A DNA stretch of 64,000 nucleotides, taken from Prolixibacteraceae bacterium. GTDB lineage: Bacteria; Bacteroidota; Bacteroidia; Bacteroidales; Prolixibacteraceae. Of the stretch, positions 6,548 through 15,499 are shown piece after piece. The translations under genes and the position numbers were made by a program. Within the stretch, counting starts at the first letter, position 1, and each line of letters opens with the position of its first letter. The notes beneath the pieces were generated by a model that worked only from the letters and a program-made list of their open reading frames with translations, did not search any database and was not told the origin of the DNA. The stretch lies in assembly GCA_030602265.1 (NCBI GenBank), contig JAUWAB010000008.1:1-64000 (forward strand). The letters run 5' to 3'.

Positions 6548-7084
6548 TCAGGGACTCTGCTGATCCATCATTTTTTCCATGGCATACTGCAGGGCGTCCT
6601 TACGTGCCGTCCCCAGAAGAATCGTTTTCCCGTCGGTCAGGTTCAGGGTCATACCGATACTCCCTGAAATGGTATATGCATTACCGGCTTTCCTCCCACC
6701 CTTCCGGATACCCCATCCGCCGTAGGTGGAAATTGGCGTATATTTCCCGACCGTGTAACGCTGAATCATTGTTGAAGGAATGAATTTCCATTTGCGGATA
6801 AACGGCAGGTAGCGGAATCTGACACCATCCTGAGCAACCTCTGTTTCCAGCTTCTGAACGGCAAAAATCCATACCAGTGCCAACATAAAGATGGTCATAA
6901 CAGTTGCAACGACTGCCAGTTTACCGGTATCAGTTGGATTATTACCCCAGGGCTGGCCGGTGGCCGACTGCACATAAACGCCATACCAGAGAGGCAACAC
7001 CGAAACGGCAAAAGCTCCGGAAATGAGCAGCCACACCCACCATTGGGTGTAGCGCTGCTCCTCCCTGAAATATATTCTGTTCAT
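6548..7084 (-). CDS. membrane protein with PH-like C-terminal domain
   Basis: 178 residues. Two transmembrane segments (about residues 15-36 and 52-72) lead into a soluble beta-rich domain with RFRYLPFIRKWKFIPSTMIQ and a late ISGSIGMTLNLTDGKTILLGTARKDALQYAMEKM, a pattern like bacterial PH-like domains. The function is unknown. It sits between the SPFH gene (12-bp gap) and the small DNA-binding gene, and is likely their operon partner at the membrane. Confidence 0.7.
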   Translation of the reverse strand: MNRIYFREEQRYTQWWVWLLISGAFAVSVLPLWYGVYVQSATGQPWGNNPTDTGKLAVVATVMTIFMLALVWIFAVQKLETEVAQDGVRFRYLPFIRKWKFIPSTMIQRYTVGKYTPISTYGGWGIRKGGRKAGNAYTISGSIGMTLNLTDGKTILLGTARKDALQYAMEKMMDQQSP

Positions 7085-7096
7085 GGCTTTGCTTTA

Positions 7097-7942
7097 TCAA
7101 TAAAGGGTACCGGTGTTCACGATCGGGGTAGTTTCTTTGTCACCGCAAAGCACCACCATCAGGTTACTGACCATGGAAGCCTTTTTCTCCTCATCTAACT
7201 GCACAATATCCTTCTTGCTCAGCTCTTCCAGGGCCATTTCCACCATACTGACTGCCCCTTCGACAATCTTATAGCGTGCTGCCACAATGGCTGCTGCCTG
7301 CTGGCGCTTCAGCATCGCCTGGGCAATCTCCTGCGCATAGGCAAGGTAATTGATCCTGGCCTCCATTACTTCCACACCGGCAATATTCAGGCGTTCACCA
7401 AGCTCTTTCTCCAACTGGTCATTCACCTCCTCGCCTCCGCTGCGTAAAGTAACCTCAGCCTCGTGGTCTTCAAAGTTGTCGTATGGATACAACCCCGCTA
7501 ATTTCCGGATGGCTGCCTCCGTCTGAATATTCACGAAATGCTCGTAATCATCCACCTGAAAAGCGGCCCTGAAGGTTTCCTGAACCCGCCAGACCAGAAC
7601 TACCCCGATCATAATCGGGTTACCGATCTTGTCGTTTACCTTGATCGGCTCAGAATCGATGTTACGGGCACGAAGCGAAATTTTCTTCCTGACAAAAAAG
7701 GGATTGACCCAGTAAAAACCATTGGACTTGATACTTCCCTTGTAGGCGCCAAACAAAACCAGCACGGCACTTTCATTGGGATTAACCACCTGAAATCCGA
7801 TGGCAATAAAAACAAACGCAATAACGGCAATGGCTGCCGGTAGAATCATGCCTCTCATGAAGCCTAAAATGATGACTGCCAGAAGTACCAGTTCAATCAG
7901 TACCATCAGGTAGCCGGACAGTGGTAAATATTTCTTTTCCAT
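7097..7942 (-). CDS. SPFH (stomatin/prohibitin) domain membrane protein
   Basis: 281 residues. Two N-terminal hydrophobic segments (about 10-30 and 34-50) precede the SPFH domain, which starts at GFQVVNPNESAVLVLFGAYKGS and includes SLRARNIDSEPIKVNDKIGNPI. A long helical region (AYAQEIAQAMLKRQQAAAIVAARYKIVEGAV) follows. Such proteins form large ring or cage assemblies on membrane microdomains. It is the first gene of a three-gene operon. The ATG lies about five bases after the -7 promoter box, so the mRNA may be leaderless. Confidence 0.9.
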   Translation of the reverse strand: MEKKYLPLSGYLMVLIELVLLAVIILGFMRGMILPAAIAVIAFVFIAIGFQVVNPNESAVLVLFGAYKGSIKSNGFYWVNPFFVRKKISLRARNIDSEPIKVNDKIGNPIMIGVVLVWRVQETFRAAFQVDDYEHFVNIQTEAAIRKLAGLYPYDNFEDHEAEVTLRSGGEEVNDQLEKELGERLNIAGVEVMEARINYLAYAQEIAQAMLKRQQAAAIVAARYKIVEGAVSMVEMALEELSKKDIVQLDEEKKASMVSNLMVVLCGDKETTPIVNTGTLY

Positions 7943-7945
7943 AAC

Positions 7946-7987
7946 GCAAAATTAAGTGATATCATTTTGATATCACAAATGTATCAC
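7946..7987 (-). promoter_or_regulatory. SPFH operon promoter with embedded palindromic operator
   Basis: On the minus strand TTTG (7976-7979), a 21-base spacer and TAATTTTGC (7946-7954) form a Bacteroidota promoter. A perfect 9-bp inverted repeat, GTGATATCA and TGATATCAC around TTT (7956-7976), fills the spacer. An extra TATCAC half-site lies 11 bp further out (7982-7987). The half-site spacing of about one helical turn suits a ribbon-helix-helix repressor, and the operon encodes one. Confidence 0.7.
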
Positions 7988-8037
7988 TTTAATTAATACC
8001 CTGTACTGCGTTACCGAAAAAAAATAAAAAAAAAAAA

Positions 8038-8059
8038 TCCCGGGGCGCCAACCCCGGGA
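8038..8059 (-). terminator. terminator of the sigma factor operon
   Basis: The stem TCCCGGGG / CCCCGGGA with a six-base loop is followed on the minus strand by a long T tract (A tract at 8016-8037 on +), just after the small gene 8064-8291. Confidence 0.9.
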
Positions 8060-8063
8060 ATAA

Positions 8064-8291
8064 TTAATTGAGAACCCATTCTAATTTACCGACCGCTTTG
8101 GTATCTGAAACCTGCAGCGACCGTGCATAGTTCAGGACCGACTTCACCGCAATATCGGGCGGTGCGTACTGGTCCTCCTGTTCCTTCTGATATTCATCAA
8201 AATCAGCATGCTCGTTAAAGGATGCATCCTTTATTTCTGATCTGATTCTGTTAACAAGAAAAATCAACGTAGAAAATTTCTTCATAGGCAC
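8064..8291 (-). CDS. small protein downstream of an ECF sigma factor, unknown function
   Basis: 75 residues (or 73 from the second ATG). A short hydrophobic patch (FSTLIFLVNRI) precedes an acidic, tyrosine-containing middle (HADFDEYQKEQEDQYAPPD) and a C-terminal helix-like segment. No family was recognised. It lies 56 bp after the sigma factor gene and before a strong terminator, so it is probably co-transcribed. An anti-sigma or partner role is possible from position, but no anti-sigma motif is visible. Confidence 0.6.
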   Translation of the reverse strand: MPMKKFSTLIFLVNRIRSEIKDASFNEHADFDEYQKEQEDQYAPPDIAVKSVLNYARSLQVSDTKAVGKLEWVLN

Positions 8292-8347
8292 CGGAATAAT
8301 TTACCTTAAGAACGGTACCCGGAATATTAATATTGTGTTAAGGTAAG

Positions 8348-8941
8348 TTAAATACGGGTCAGGGTGAGTTTTTTCTTTTCGATGATTTTCCGCAGGTTGA
8401 TCAGAGCATAGCGCATCCTGCCCAGGGCGGTATTGATGCTCACACCTGTCTGCTCTGCTATTTCCTTAAAGCTCAATCCCATATAATGCCTCATCAGGAT
8501 AACCTGCTGCTGGTCATCCGGAAGCTCACGGATAAGTTCCTTCACTTCAAAAAGGATTTGGGTCATTACCAGCTGGTCTTCAATATTGTCATCTGAAAAC
8601 TTCCATGAGTTGAAGAGGTCATTTTCGAAACTGTCGTTCGAAATGGTGTTGTTCTGTTTTTCCCTGCGGAAATGGTCAATGATCAGGTTGTGGGCAATTC
8701 GTAATACCCAGGAGATAAATTTTCCGTTTTCCACATATTTTCCATGCTTCAGCGACCGGATTACCTTGATAAAGGTATCCTGAAAAATATCCTGCGCCAG
8801 GTCCTGATTTTTCACAATCAGCAAAATATAGGAATAAACCCGGTTTTTGTGGCGGTTAATAAGTATCTCTATGGAATTATGGTCCCCATTGACAAATTTT
8901 TGAACGAGATCGTTGTCGTTCAGGTTATCTGCTTTGAACAT
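8348..8941 (-). CDS. ECF-type RNA polymerase sigma factor
   Basis: 197 residues with the two DNA-contacting regions of group 4 sigma factors. Region 2 contains DIFQDTFIKVIRSL and FISWVLRIAHNLIIDHFRR. Region 4 contains LPDDQQQVILMRHYMGLSFKEIAEQ followed by the helix-turn-helix TGVSINTALGRMRYALINLR. It directs RNA polymerase to a small regulon that cannot be named here. There is no adjacent FecR or SusC/D pair, so it is not of the nutrient-uptake type. It is divergent from uvrA across about 150 bp. Confidence 0.92.
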   Translation of the reverse strand: MFKADNLNDNDLVQKFVNGDHNSIEILINRHKNRVYSYILLIVKNQDLAQDIFQDTFIKVIRSLKHGKYVENGKFISWVLRIAHNLIIDHFRREKQNNTISNDSFENDLFNSWKFSDDNIEDQLVMTQILFEVKELIRELPDDQQQVILMRHYMGLSFKEIAEQTGVSINTALGRMRYALINLRKIIEKKKLTLTRI

Positions 8942-9018
8942 TACTTTCTATTTATTTAGGTAACAAAAAGTAAAGTGTTGTCAATAGGCAATCGAATTTT
9001 GTGAGTGAAACAATTTGT

Positions 9019-9026
9019 TAATTTTG
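9019..9026 (+). promoter_or_regulatory. -7 promoter element of uvrA
   Basis: TAATTTTG matches TAnnTTTG about 70 bases before the chosen ATG. A TTTTG word lies 17 bases upstream, shorter than the usual spacer. Confidence 0.5.
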
Positions 9027-9095
9027 TACGATGTAAAATTGAAACTTTTTCAGGAAAAATGCAAATTTATTTTCATTCTTAATTTTCCTATAAAA

Positions 9096-11897
9096 ATGTC
9101 TGGAAATTCAATCGCCCCATATATTGAAATCAAGGGTGCCCGTGTACATAACTTAAAGAATGTCAGCCTCATCATTCCACGTAACCAGTTTGTGGTGGTA
9201 ACCGGGGTTTCGGGTTCCGGGAAATCATCGCTCGCCTTTGACACCCTGTTTGCCGAAGGGCAACGCAGGTATGTCGAGAGTTTGTCGGCATACGCCCGCC
9301 AGTTTTTAGGACGGATCGACAAGCCCGAGGTTGACTTCATCCGTGGCATTCCGCCGGCCATCGCCATCGAGCAGAAGGTTAACACCCGTAATCCACGCTC
9401 AACAGTAGGTACCTCGACTGAAATCTATGACTACCTGAAGCTGTTGTTTGCCAGGGTGGGGAGAACATTCTCCCCTGCTTCCGGGGCAGAAGTTTTCCGG
9501 CATTCGGTGAGCGACGTGGTAGATTATATGCTTTCCTTCGAAACCGGCACACGGATGATGATCGGCGCTCCGCTTCGTCCGAAGAACGGCCGCACGGTCC
9601 TTCAGGAGGCTGAACTACTCCTCCAGCAGGGATTTACGCGGCTGGAAACCGGCAATGAAATCTATCGGATCGACCAGTTGCTTTCGGAGAAAATGGACAG
9701 CGTATGCAAGGGCAGCTGCAATGTCGTGATCGACCGCATACAATCCGCAACCGATGAAGATACCGTCAACCGGATGGCGGATTCGGTCCAGACGGCCTTC
9801 TTTGAAGGCAATGGCGAGTGTATTATTAAGGTATATTTAGGAACGGAAATCCTGGATCAGACCTTCTCAAGCCGTTTTGAGGCAGATGGGATAGTCTTTG
9901 AGGAGCCATCTGTCCATATGTTCAGCTTCAATAACCCGGTTGGCGCCTGTCCTGCCTGCGAAGGCTACGGAAAGGTAATCGGCATCGATGAAGACCTGGT
10001 GGTACCCAACAAATCGCTTTCAATATATCAGGACGCCATTGCCTGCTGGAAGGGAGAGAAGATGGGCGAATGGCGCGACCGGCTGATTTACAACGCCGGC
10101 AAATTTGATTTCCCGGTCCATAAGCCGTATTATGAGCTTACCGGAGAGCAGCGGCATCTGCTCTGGACCGGCAATCGTCATTTCAACGGATTAAACGAAT
10201 TTTTCAAACACCTGGAGGAACAGACCTATAAAATCCAGTACCGGGTTATGCTTTCCCGTTACCGGGGCAAGACCATTTGTCCGGAATGCCGCGGGAGCCG
10301 TCTGAAAAAAGAAGCCGGCTATGTGAAAATCAGCGGCAAGTCGATCCAGGACCTGGTATTAATGCCGGTTTCTGAACTGAGCAAATTCTTTGATGAAATC
10401 CGTTTATCCGGAGCGGATGAAATGACAGGACGCCGGCTGCTCATTGAGATCCGCAGCCGCCTGAGTTTCCTGTGTGATGTCGGTTTGGGCTACCTTACCC
10501 TGAACAGGCTCTCCTCCAGCCTGTCGGGCGGCGAATCACAACGCATTAACCTGGCCACGTCTCTGGGCAGCAGCCTGGTCGGCTCAATATATATCCTTGA
10601 TGAACCCAGCATCGGACTCCACAGCCGCGATACCAGCCGGCTGATAGGTGTCCTGCAGCGGCTCAGGCAGTTAGGCAACACTGTTCTGGTTGTTGAACAC
10701 GACGAGGAAATCATGCGCGCGGCAAATCACATCATCGATATGGGGCCATTGGCCGGCCGATTAGGAGGCGAGGTGGTGTTTGAGGGAAACCACCAGGACC
10801 TGGTGACCAGTTCCGGGAGCCTCACCGCCGACTATCTCACAGGCAGGAAAGAGATTCCTCTTCCAACGTACAGAAGAAAATGGAACAACTATATAGAAGT
10901 TGTCGGAGCCAGGGAAAACAACCTGAAAAACCTCCGCGTGAAATTTCCGCTTAATACCATCACCGTGGTCACCGGAGTCAGCGGCTCCGGAAAATCATCC
11001 CTGGTAACCAGGATACTACACCCGGCAATGACCAAGCTGCTGGGAGGTTACGGCGATCGGACCGGGCAGCACGATGCCATCCTGGGCGATACCCACAGGA
11101 TAACGGCAGTGGAGTTTGTCGACCAGAACCCGATCGGAAAGAGTTCACGCTCCAATCCGGTTACCTACCTGAAAGCATACGATGAAATCAGAAAATTGTA
11201 TGCCGACCAGCAGGCTGCCAAGTACCAGGGGCTCAATCCGTCGCACTTCTCCTTCAACGTGGAGGGCGGCCGCTGTGAGGAGTGTCAGGGGGAAGGTACC
11301 ATCAAGGTGGAAATGCAGTTCCTGGCCGATGTTTACCTGGTGTGCGAAAGTTGTGGCGGCAAACGGTTCAAGGATGAGGTTCTGGAAGTAAAATACCGCG
11401 ACCATACCATCGACGATATCCTCAACCTGACCGTCGATCAGGCCGTTGAGCTGTTCGTAAAGGGAAAAACTTCCACCGAGAAAAAAATCGTGAAGCGCCT
11501 GCAGCCTCTGCAGGATGTCGGTCTTGGGTATGTTCAGTTAGGACAGTCATCGAGTACCCTATCCGGAGGAGAAAGCCAGCGTGTCAAATTAGCCTCATTC
11601 CTGGCGAAGGAGAAGGATACCCCTACCCTTTTCATCTTCGATGAACCCACCACCGGACTCCATTTCCACGATATCCGGAAACTGCTGGAATCGTTTAATG
11701 CCCTGATGGAACGCGGACACTCGATCATTATCATCGAGCATAACCTCGAAGTGATCAAATCGGCCGACTGGGTTATTGACCTTGGACCGGAAGGCGGTGA
11801 CAAGGGCGGTTTCCTGATCTTTGAAGGAACACCGGAAGAGTTGGTTAAAACAGAAAATTCCTATACAGCGGTGGCGCTCAGGGATAAGCTTTCTTGA
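9096..11897 (+). CDS. uvrA: excinuclease ABC subunit A
   Basis: 933 residues from the ATG at 9096, where similarity to UvrA starts (IAPYIEIKGARVHNLKN); an upstream in-frame start at 9015 overlaps the promoter and is less likely. Two ABC ATPase modules each carry GVSGSGKSS Walker A motifs (about residues 35 and 627) and signature sequences (LSGGESQRINL, LSGGESQRVKL). Zn-finger cysteines occur as CPACEGYG, CPECRGSR, and CEECQGEG with CESCGGKR. UvrA recognises bulky DNA damage and loads UvrB in nucleotide excision repair. Confidence 0.98.
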   Translation: MSGNSIAPYIEIKGARVHNLKNVSLIIPRNQFVVVTGVSGSGKSSLAFDTLFAEGQRRYVESLSAYARQFLGRIDKPEVDFIRGIPPAIAIEQKVNTRNPRSTVGTSTEIYDYLKLLFARVGRTFSPASGAEVFRHSVSDVVDYMLSFETGTRMMIGAPLRPKNGRTVLQEAELLLQQGFTRLETGNEIYRIDQLLSEKMDSVCKGSCNVVIDRIQSATDEDTVNRMADSVQTAFFEGNGECIIKVYLGTEILDQTFSSRFEADGIVFEEPSVHMFSFNNPVGACPACEGYGKVIGIDEDLVVPNKSLSIYQDAIACWKGEKMGEWRDRLIYNAGKFDFPVHKPYYELTGEQRHLLWTGNRHFNGLNEFFKHLEEQTYKIQYRVMLSRYRGKTICPECRGSRLKKEAGYVKISGKSIQDLVLMPVSELSKFFDEIRLSGADEMTGRRLLIEIRSRLSFLCDVGLGYLTLNRLSSSLSGGESQRINLATSLGSSLVGSIYILDEPSIGLHSRDTSRLIGVLQRLRQLGNTVLVVEHDEEIMRAANHIIDMGPLAGRLGGEVVFEGNHQDLVTSSGSLTADYLTGRKEIPLPTYRRKWNNYIEVVGARENNLKNLRVKFPLNTITVVTGVSGSGKSSLVTRILHPAMTKLLGGYGDRTGQHDAILGDTHRITAVEFVDQNPIGKSSRSNPVTYLKAYDEIRKLYADQQAAKYQGLNPSHFSFNVEGGRCEECQGEGTIKVEMQFLADVYLVCESCGGKRFKDEVLEVKYRDHTIDDILNLTVDQAVELFVKGKTSTEKKIVKRLQPLQDVGLGYVQLGQSSSTLSGGESQRVKLASFLAKEKDTPTLFIFDEPTTGLHFHDIRKLLESFNALMERGHSIIIIEHNLEVIKSADWVIDLGPEGGDKGGFLIFEGTPEELVKTENSYTAVALRDKLS

Positions 11898-12032
11898 AAA
11901 TCAGAATCCTGAACAGTTTGAAACCTGTCTGCAAACAATAGGATTTCACCAAATTGAATGGATTATTTTTCGCTTCAAACCTGCTCTGGTCTGAGATTGT
12001 CTGAAATTACCAACAGAATGGGTAACAGGAAC

Positions 12033-13076
12033 TTATCCTCTCCCCATATGGTTCCATCCCTGGGCTACCAGCGGGATCAGTGACCCACCTGTGGCAACCA
12101 GCATAGCGCCCTCCTCTTTGGCCGTCATATGGCCGATTACCGTGATATCCGGATCATTTTTAATTTTATCAAAATCAGCCAGAGGCAGGGTAAACAACAG
12201 TTCGTAATCTTCGCCCCCGTTGAGAGCCGCTACCAGCGGATTCATGTTAAACTCCAGGGCCATCGCCTTGGTCTGCTCATCATACGGAATTTTCTCCTCG
12301 TACAAATGGCATCCAACGCCTGAATTCTTGCACAGATGCAATATTTCGGAAGATAATCCGTCGGAAATATCGATCATGGAGGTTGGTTTGATACCCAGCT
12401 TCCTGAACAATTCCGGAATATCCTTCCTGGCTTCAGGCCTGAGTTGCCTCTGCAGGATATAATCATACCCGTCCAGCTGGGGCGTTGCCTTCGGATTAAC
12501 CTTAAAAACCTGATTTTCACGCTCTAAAAGCTGAAGCCCCATATATGCGCCCCCGAGATCACCAGTAACACAGAGCAGGTCGTTTGGCCTTGCACCCGAC
12601 CGGTAAACCAGTTCTTCCCTCGTCGCCGAACCGATAGCGGTAATGCTGATGGTCAGTCCGGTAAGTGATGAGGTGGTATCCCCACCGATCAGGTCAACTC
12701 CATAATGGGCGCAGGCCATGTGTATCCCTTCGTATAGCTGCTCAACCGCTTCGAGGTTGAAACGCTTCGAAATGGCGATGCTTACCGTGATCTGAGCAGG
12801 TGTGGCATTCATGGCATACACATCGCTCAGGTTGACCACTACCGCCTTGTAACCCAGATGCTTCAGGGGAACATACATCAGATTGAAATGAATACCTTCT
12901 GTGAGCAGATCCGTGGTAACCACGATATCCTGTCCGCTAAAATTCAAAACGGCCGCATCATCGCCAATGCCTTTCAATGTGGTGGAATGGGCTGGTTTGA
13001 CCTGTCTGGTCAGATAATCGATGAGGCCAAACTCACCCAATGATTCTATGCTCTCTCTCTGCCTGTTATCTTCCAT
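12033..13076 (-). CDS. thiL: thiamine-monophosphate kinase
   Basis: 347 residues. GIGDDAAVLNF near residue 41 and VDLIGGDTTSS (about residue 119) are the nucleotide and metal-binding motifs of ThiL. DISDGLSSEILHLCKNSGVG and LNGGEDYELLFTLP complete the family pattern. The enzyme phosphorylates thiamine monophosphate to the cofactor thiamine diphosphate, which transketolase (50671-52692) also uses. It is divergent from sufB; no TPP riboswitch was recognised upstream. Confidence 0.95.
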   Translation of the reverse strand: MEDNRQRESIESLGEFGLIDYLTRQVKPAHSTTLKGIGDDAAVLNFSGQDIVVTTDLLTEGIHFNLMYVPLKHLGYKAVVVNLSDVYAMNATPAQITVSIAISKRFNLEAVEQLYEGIHMACAHYGVDLIGGDTTSSLTGLTISITAIGSATREELVYRSGARPNDLLCVTGDLGGAYMGLQLLERENQVFKVNPKATPQLDGYDYILQRQLRPEARKDIPELFRKLGIKPTSMIDISDGLSSEILHLCKNSGVGCHLYEEKIPYDEQTKAMALEFNMNPLVAALNGGEDYELLFTLPLADFDKIKNDPDITVIGHMTAKEEGAMLVATGGSLIPLVAQGWNHMGRG

Positions 13077-13131
13077 GTTAAATTAGGATAAAAAGGTATT
13101 TATTCTACTGAACTTAGAACAAAAGTATCTC

Positions 13132-13148
13132 TAATTTTGTATCTTTGC
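13132..13148 (+). promoter_or_regulatory. overlapping -7 promoter elements upstream of sufB
   Basis: TAATTTTG (13132-13139) and TATCTTTGC (13140-13148) both match the Bacteroidota -7 element. They leave a leader of about 55-70 bases before the sufB ATG. No clean TTTG stands at the expected -33 distance. Confidence 0.55.
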
Positions 13149-13212
13149 AAACCTTGAAAAAAGTATACGGCATCAGGAAAGGTCCAATTTGCCGGCATCA
13201 ATTTAAAATAAC

Positions 13213-14658
13213 ATGGAAGAACAGGATAAATTACTACACGAAGTAACCCAGCGGGAATACCAGTTTGGGTTTTATTCGGATATTGAGACAGAGATCATCG
13301 ATAAAGGCCTGAACGAGGAGGTCATCCGAATCATTTCAGCCAAGAAAAATGAGCCGGAATTTATGCTTGAATTCAGGCTGAACGCCTACCGAAGGTGGCT
13401 GAAAATGGATATGCCCGACTGGGCCTACCTGAAAATCCCTCCCATCGATTTTCAGGCCATCAGCTATTATGCAGCCCCGAAGAAGAAGCCGCAGTACGAC
13501 AGTCTTGACGAAGTAGACCCTGAACTGCTGGAGACCTTCAATAAACTGGGCATTCCGCTGGAAGAGCAGAAGCACCTGGCAGGCGTGGCGGTCGATGCGG
13601 TCATCGACAGCGTTTCCGTAAAAACCACTTTTAAGGAGACCCTGGCAGAAAAGGGGATCATTTTTTGTTCCTTTAGCGAAGCCTTACAGGAACATCCCGA
13701 TCTGGTGAAAAAATACATCGGCATGGCGGTACCGGTGGGCGACAACTATTTCGCTGCCCTGAACTCAGCCGTTTTCAGCGACGGTTCCTTCTGCTATATC
13801 CCGAAGGGCGTCCGCTGCCCCATGGAGCTTTCCACCTATTTCAGGATCAACGCGGCCAATACCGGGCAGTTCGAGCGCACACTGATCATTGCCGATGAAG
13901 ACAGCTACGTCAGCTACCTGGAGGGCTGCACAGCCCCCATGCGCGACGAAAACCAGCTGCACGCCGCCGTGGTCGAAATCATTGCCCTCGACCGGGCTGA
14001 AGTAAAATACAGTACCGTCCAGAACTGGTACCCCGGAGATAAGGAAGGCAAGGGAGGTATCTACAATTTCGTTACCAAGCGCGGCATTTGCCGGGGTGTA
14101 TCCTCCAAAATCAGCTGGACCCAGGTGGAAACCGGATCGGCCATCACCTGGAAATATCCCAGCTGTATCCTGATGGGCGACAACTCCGTAGGTGAATTCT
14201 ACTCCGTTGCACTGACCAACCATCATCAACAGGCCGACACCGGCACCAAGATGATCCATATTGGAAAAAACACCAAAAGCACCATCGTTTCCAAGGGGAT
14301 TTCCGCAGGGGTGAGCGACAACTCTTACAGAGGACTGGTAAAAGTCTTGCCCGGCGCCATCAATTCAAGGAATTTCTCGCAATGCGATTCCCTGCTGATG
14401 GGCGATAAATGCGGCGCTCATACCTTTCCTTACATCGAGGTCGGCAACAAATCCTCCATCGTGGAACACGAAGCCACCACATCCAAAATCGGTGAAGACC
14501 AGATATTCTATTGCAACCAGCGCGGCATCTCCACCGAAGACGCCATCGGAATGATCGTCAACGGCTATGCCCGCGAGGTTCTCAACAAACTTCCGATGGA
14601 ATTTGCCGTGGAAGCCCAGAAGCTATTGGCGATCAGTCTGGAAGGAAGCGTTGGGTAA
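13213..14658 (+). CDS. sufB: Fe-S cluster assembly scaffold SufB
   Basis: 481 residues, the usual SufB length. Typical blocks include [22 protein letters not shown], the [10 protein letters not shown] segment with its conserved Cys, and the C-terminal [23 protein letters not shown]. SufB forms the SufBC2D scaffold that builds iron-sulfur clusters. It is the first gene of sufBCDS, with 86 bp before sufC. Confidence 0.97.
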   Translation: MEEQDKLLHEVTQREYQFGFYSDIETEIIDKGLNEEVIRIISAKKNEPEFMLEFRLNAYRRWLKMDMPDWAYLKIPPIDFQAISYYAAPKKKPQYDSLDEVDPELLETFNKLGIPLEEQKHLAGVAVDAVIDSVSVKTTFKETLAEKGIIFCSFSEALQEHPDLVKKYIGMAVPVGDNYFAALNSAVFSDGSFCYIPKGVRCPMELSTYFRINAANTGQFERTLIIADEDSYVSYLEGCTAPMRDENQLHAAVVEIIALDRAEVKYSTVQNWYPGDKEGKGGIYNFVTKRGICRGVSSKISWTQVETGSAITWKYPSCILMGDNSVGEFYSVALTNHHQQADTGTKMIHIGKNTKSTIVSKGISAGVSDNSYRGLVKVLPGAINSRNFSQCDSLLMGDKCGAHTFPYIEVGNKSSIVEHEATTSKIGEDQIFYCNQRGISTEDAIGMIVNGYAREVLNKLPMEFAVEAQKLLAISLEGSVG

Positions 14659-14744
14659 TAGGGAAGATTAGAATGGGTTCCTGATGGGCGGAAAGTTTAT
14701 CAGGAACGGAAGAAATTAAAAATACAGTTAAAAGAAATAATACG

Positions 14745-15497
14745 ATGTTATCAATAAAAAATCTTTGTGTTTCCATTGAAGGAAAAGAGATCCTGAACGG
14801 TATCAACCTGGAGATTAATCCGGGCGAGGTACATGCCATTATGGGGCCGAACGGCTCGGGAAAGAGTACTTTAGCCAACGTGTTGGCAGGTAAGGAAGAT
14901 TATGAAATTACGGCAGGTGAGATTACCTATATGGGTGAGGACCTGTTCGAAATGGCACCGGAAGACCGCGCCCGCAAAGGCATCTTCTTAAGCTTTCAGT
15001 ACCCGGTCGAAATCCCGGGCGTCCCGATGGTCAATTTCCTGAAGACGGCCCTGAATGAACACCGCAAATTCCGTGGGGAAAAACCGCTTACTGCCGGTGA
15101 ATTCCTGAAAGTGATGCGGGAGAAGAAAGCTCTGGTAGAGATGGATACTGAACTGACCAACCGGTCGGTGAACGAAGGATTCTCCGGAGGAGAGAAGAAA
15201 AAGAACGAGATCTTCCAGATGGCCCTCCTGGAGCCTAAACTTTCCATTTTGGACGAAACCGACTCAGGACTCGATATCGATGCCCTGAAGACTGTCGCAC
15301 ACGGGGTCAACGCCCTGCGCTCCGCAGAGAATGCCACTATTGTGGTGACCCACTACCAGAGGTTGCTCGACTATATCGTACCCGACCATGTGCATGTCCT
15401 TTATAAAGGCCGGATTGTGAAATCGGCCGGCAAAGAGCTGGCATTTGAGCTGGAAGAAAAAGGGTACGAATGGATTAAAAAGGAAAACGGAGATTAA
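14745..15497 (+). CDS. sufC: Fe-S cluster assembly ATPase SufC
   Basis: A 250-residue ABC ATPase with Walker A GPNGSGKST (about residues 34-42), signature FSGGEKKKNEIFQM and Walker B SILDETDSGLD, all typical of SufC. It powers scaffold rearrangement in SufBCD. sufD starts two bases after its stop, so translation is probably coupled. Confidence 0.97.
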   Translation: MLSIKNLCVSIEGKEILNGINLEINPGEVHAIMGPNGSGKSTLANVLAGKEDYEITAGEITYMGEDLFEMAPEDRARKGIFLSFQYPVEIPGVPMVNFLKTALNEHRKFRGEKPLTAGEFLKVMREKKALVEMDTELTNRSVNEGFSGGEKKKNEIFQMALLEPKLSILDETDSGLDIDALKTVAHGVNALRSAENATIVVTHYQRLLDYIVPDHVHVLYKGRIVKSAGKELAFELEEKGYEWIKKENGD

Positions 15498-15499
15498 CC

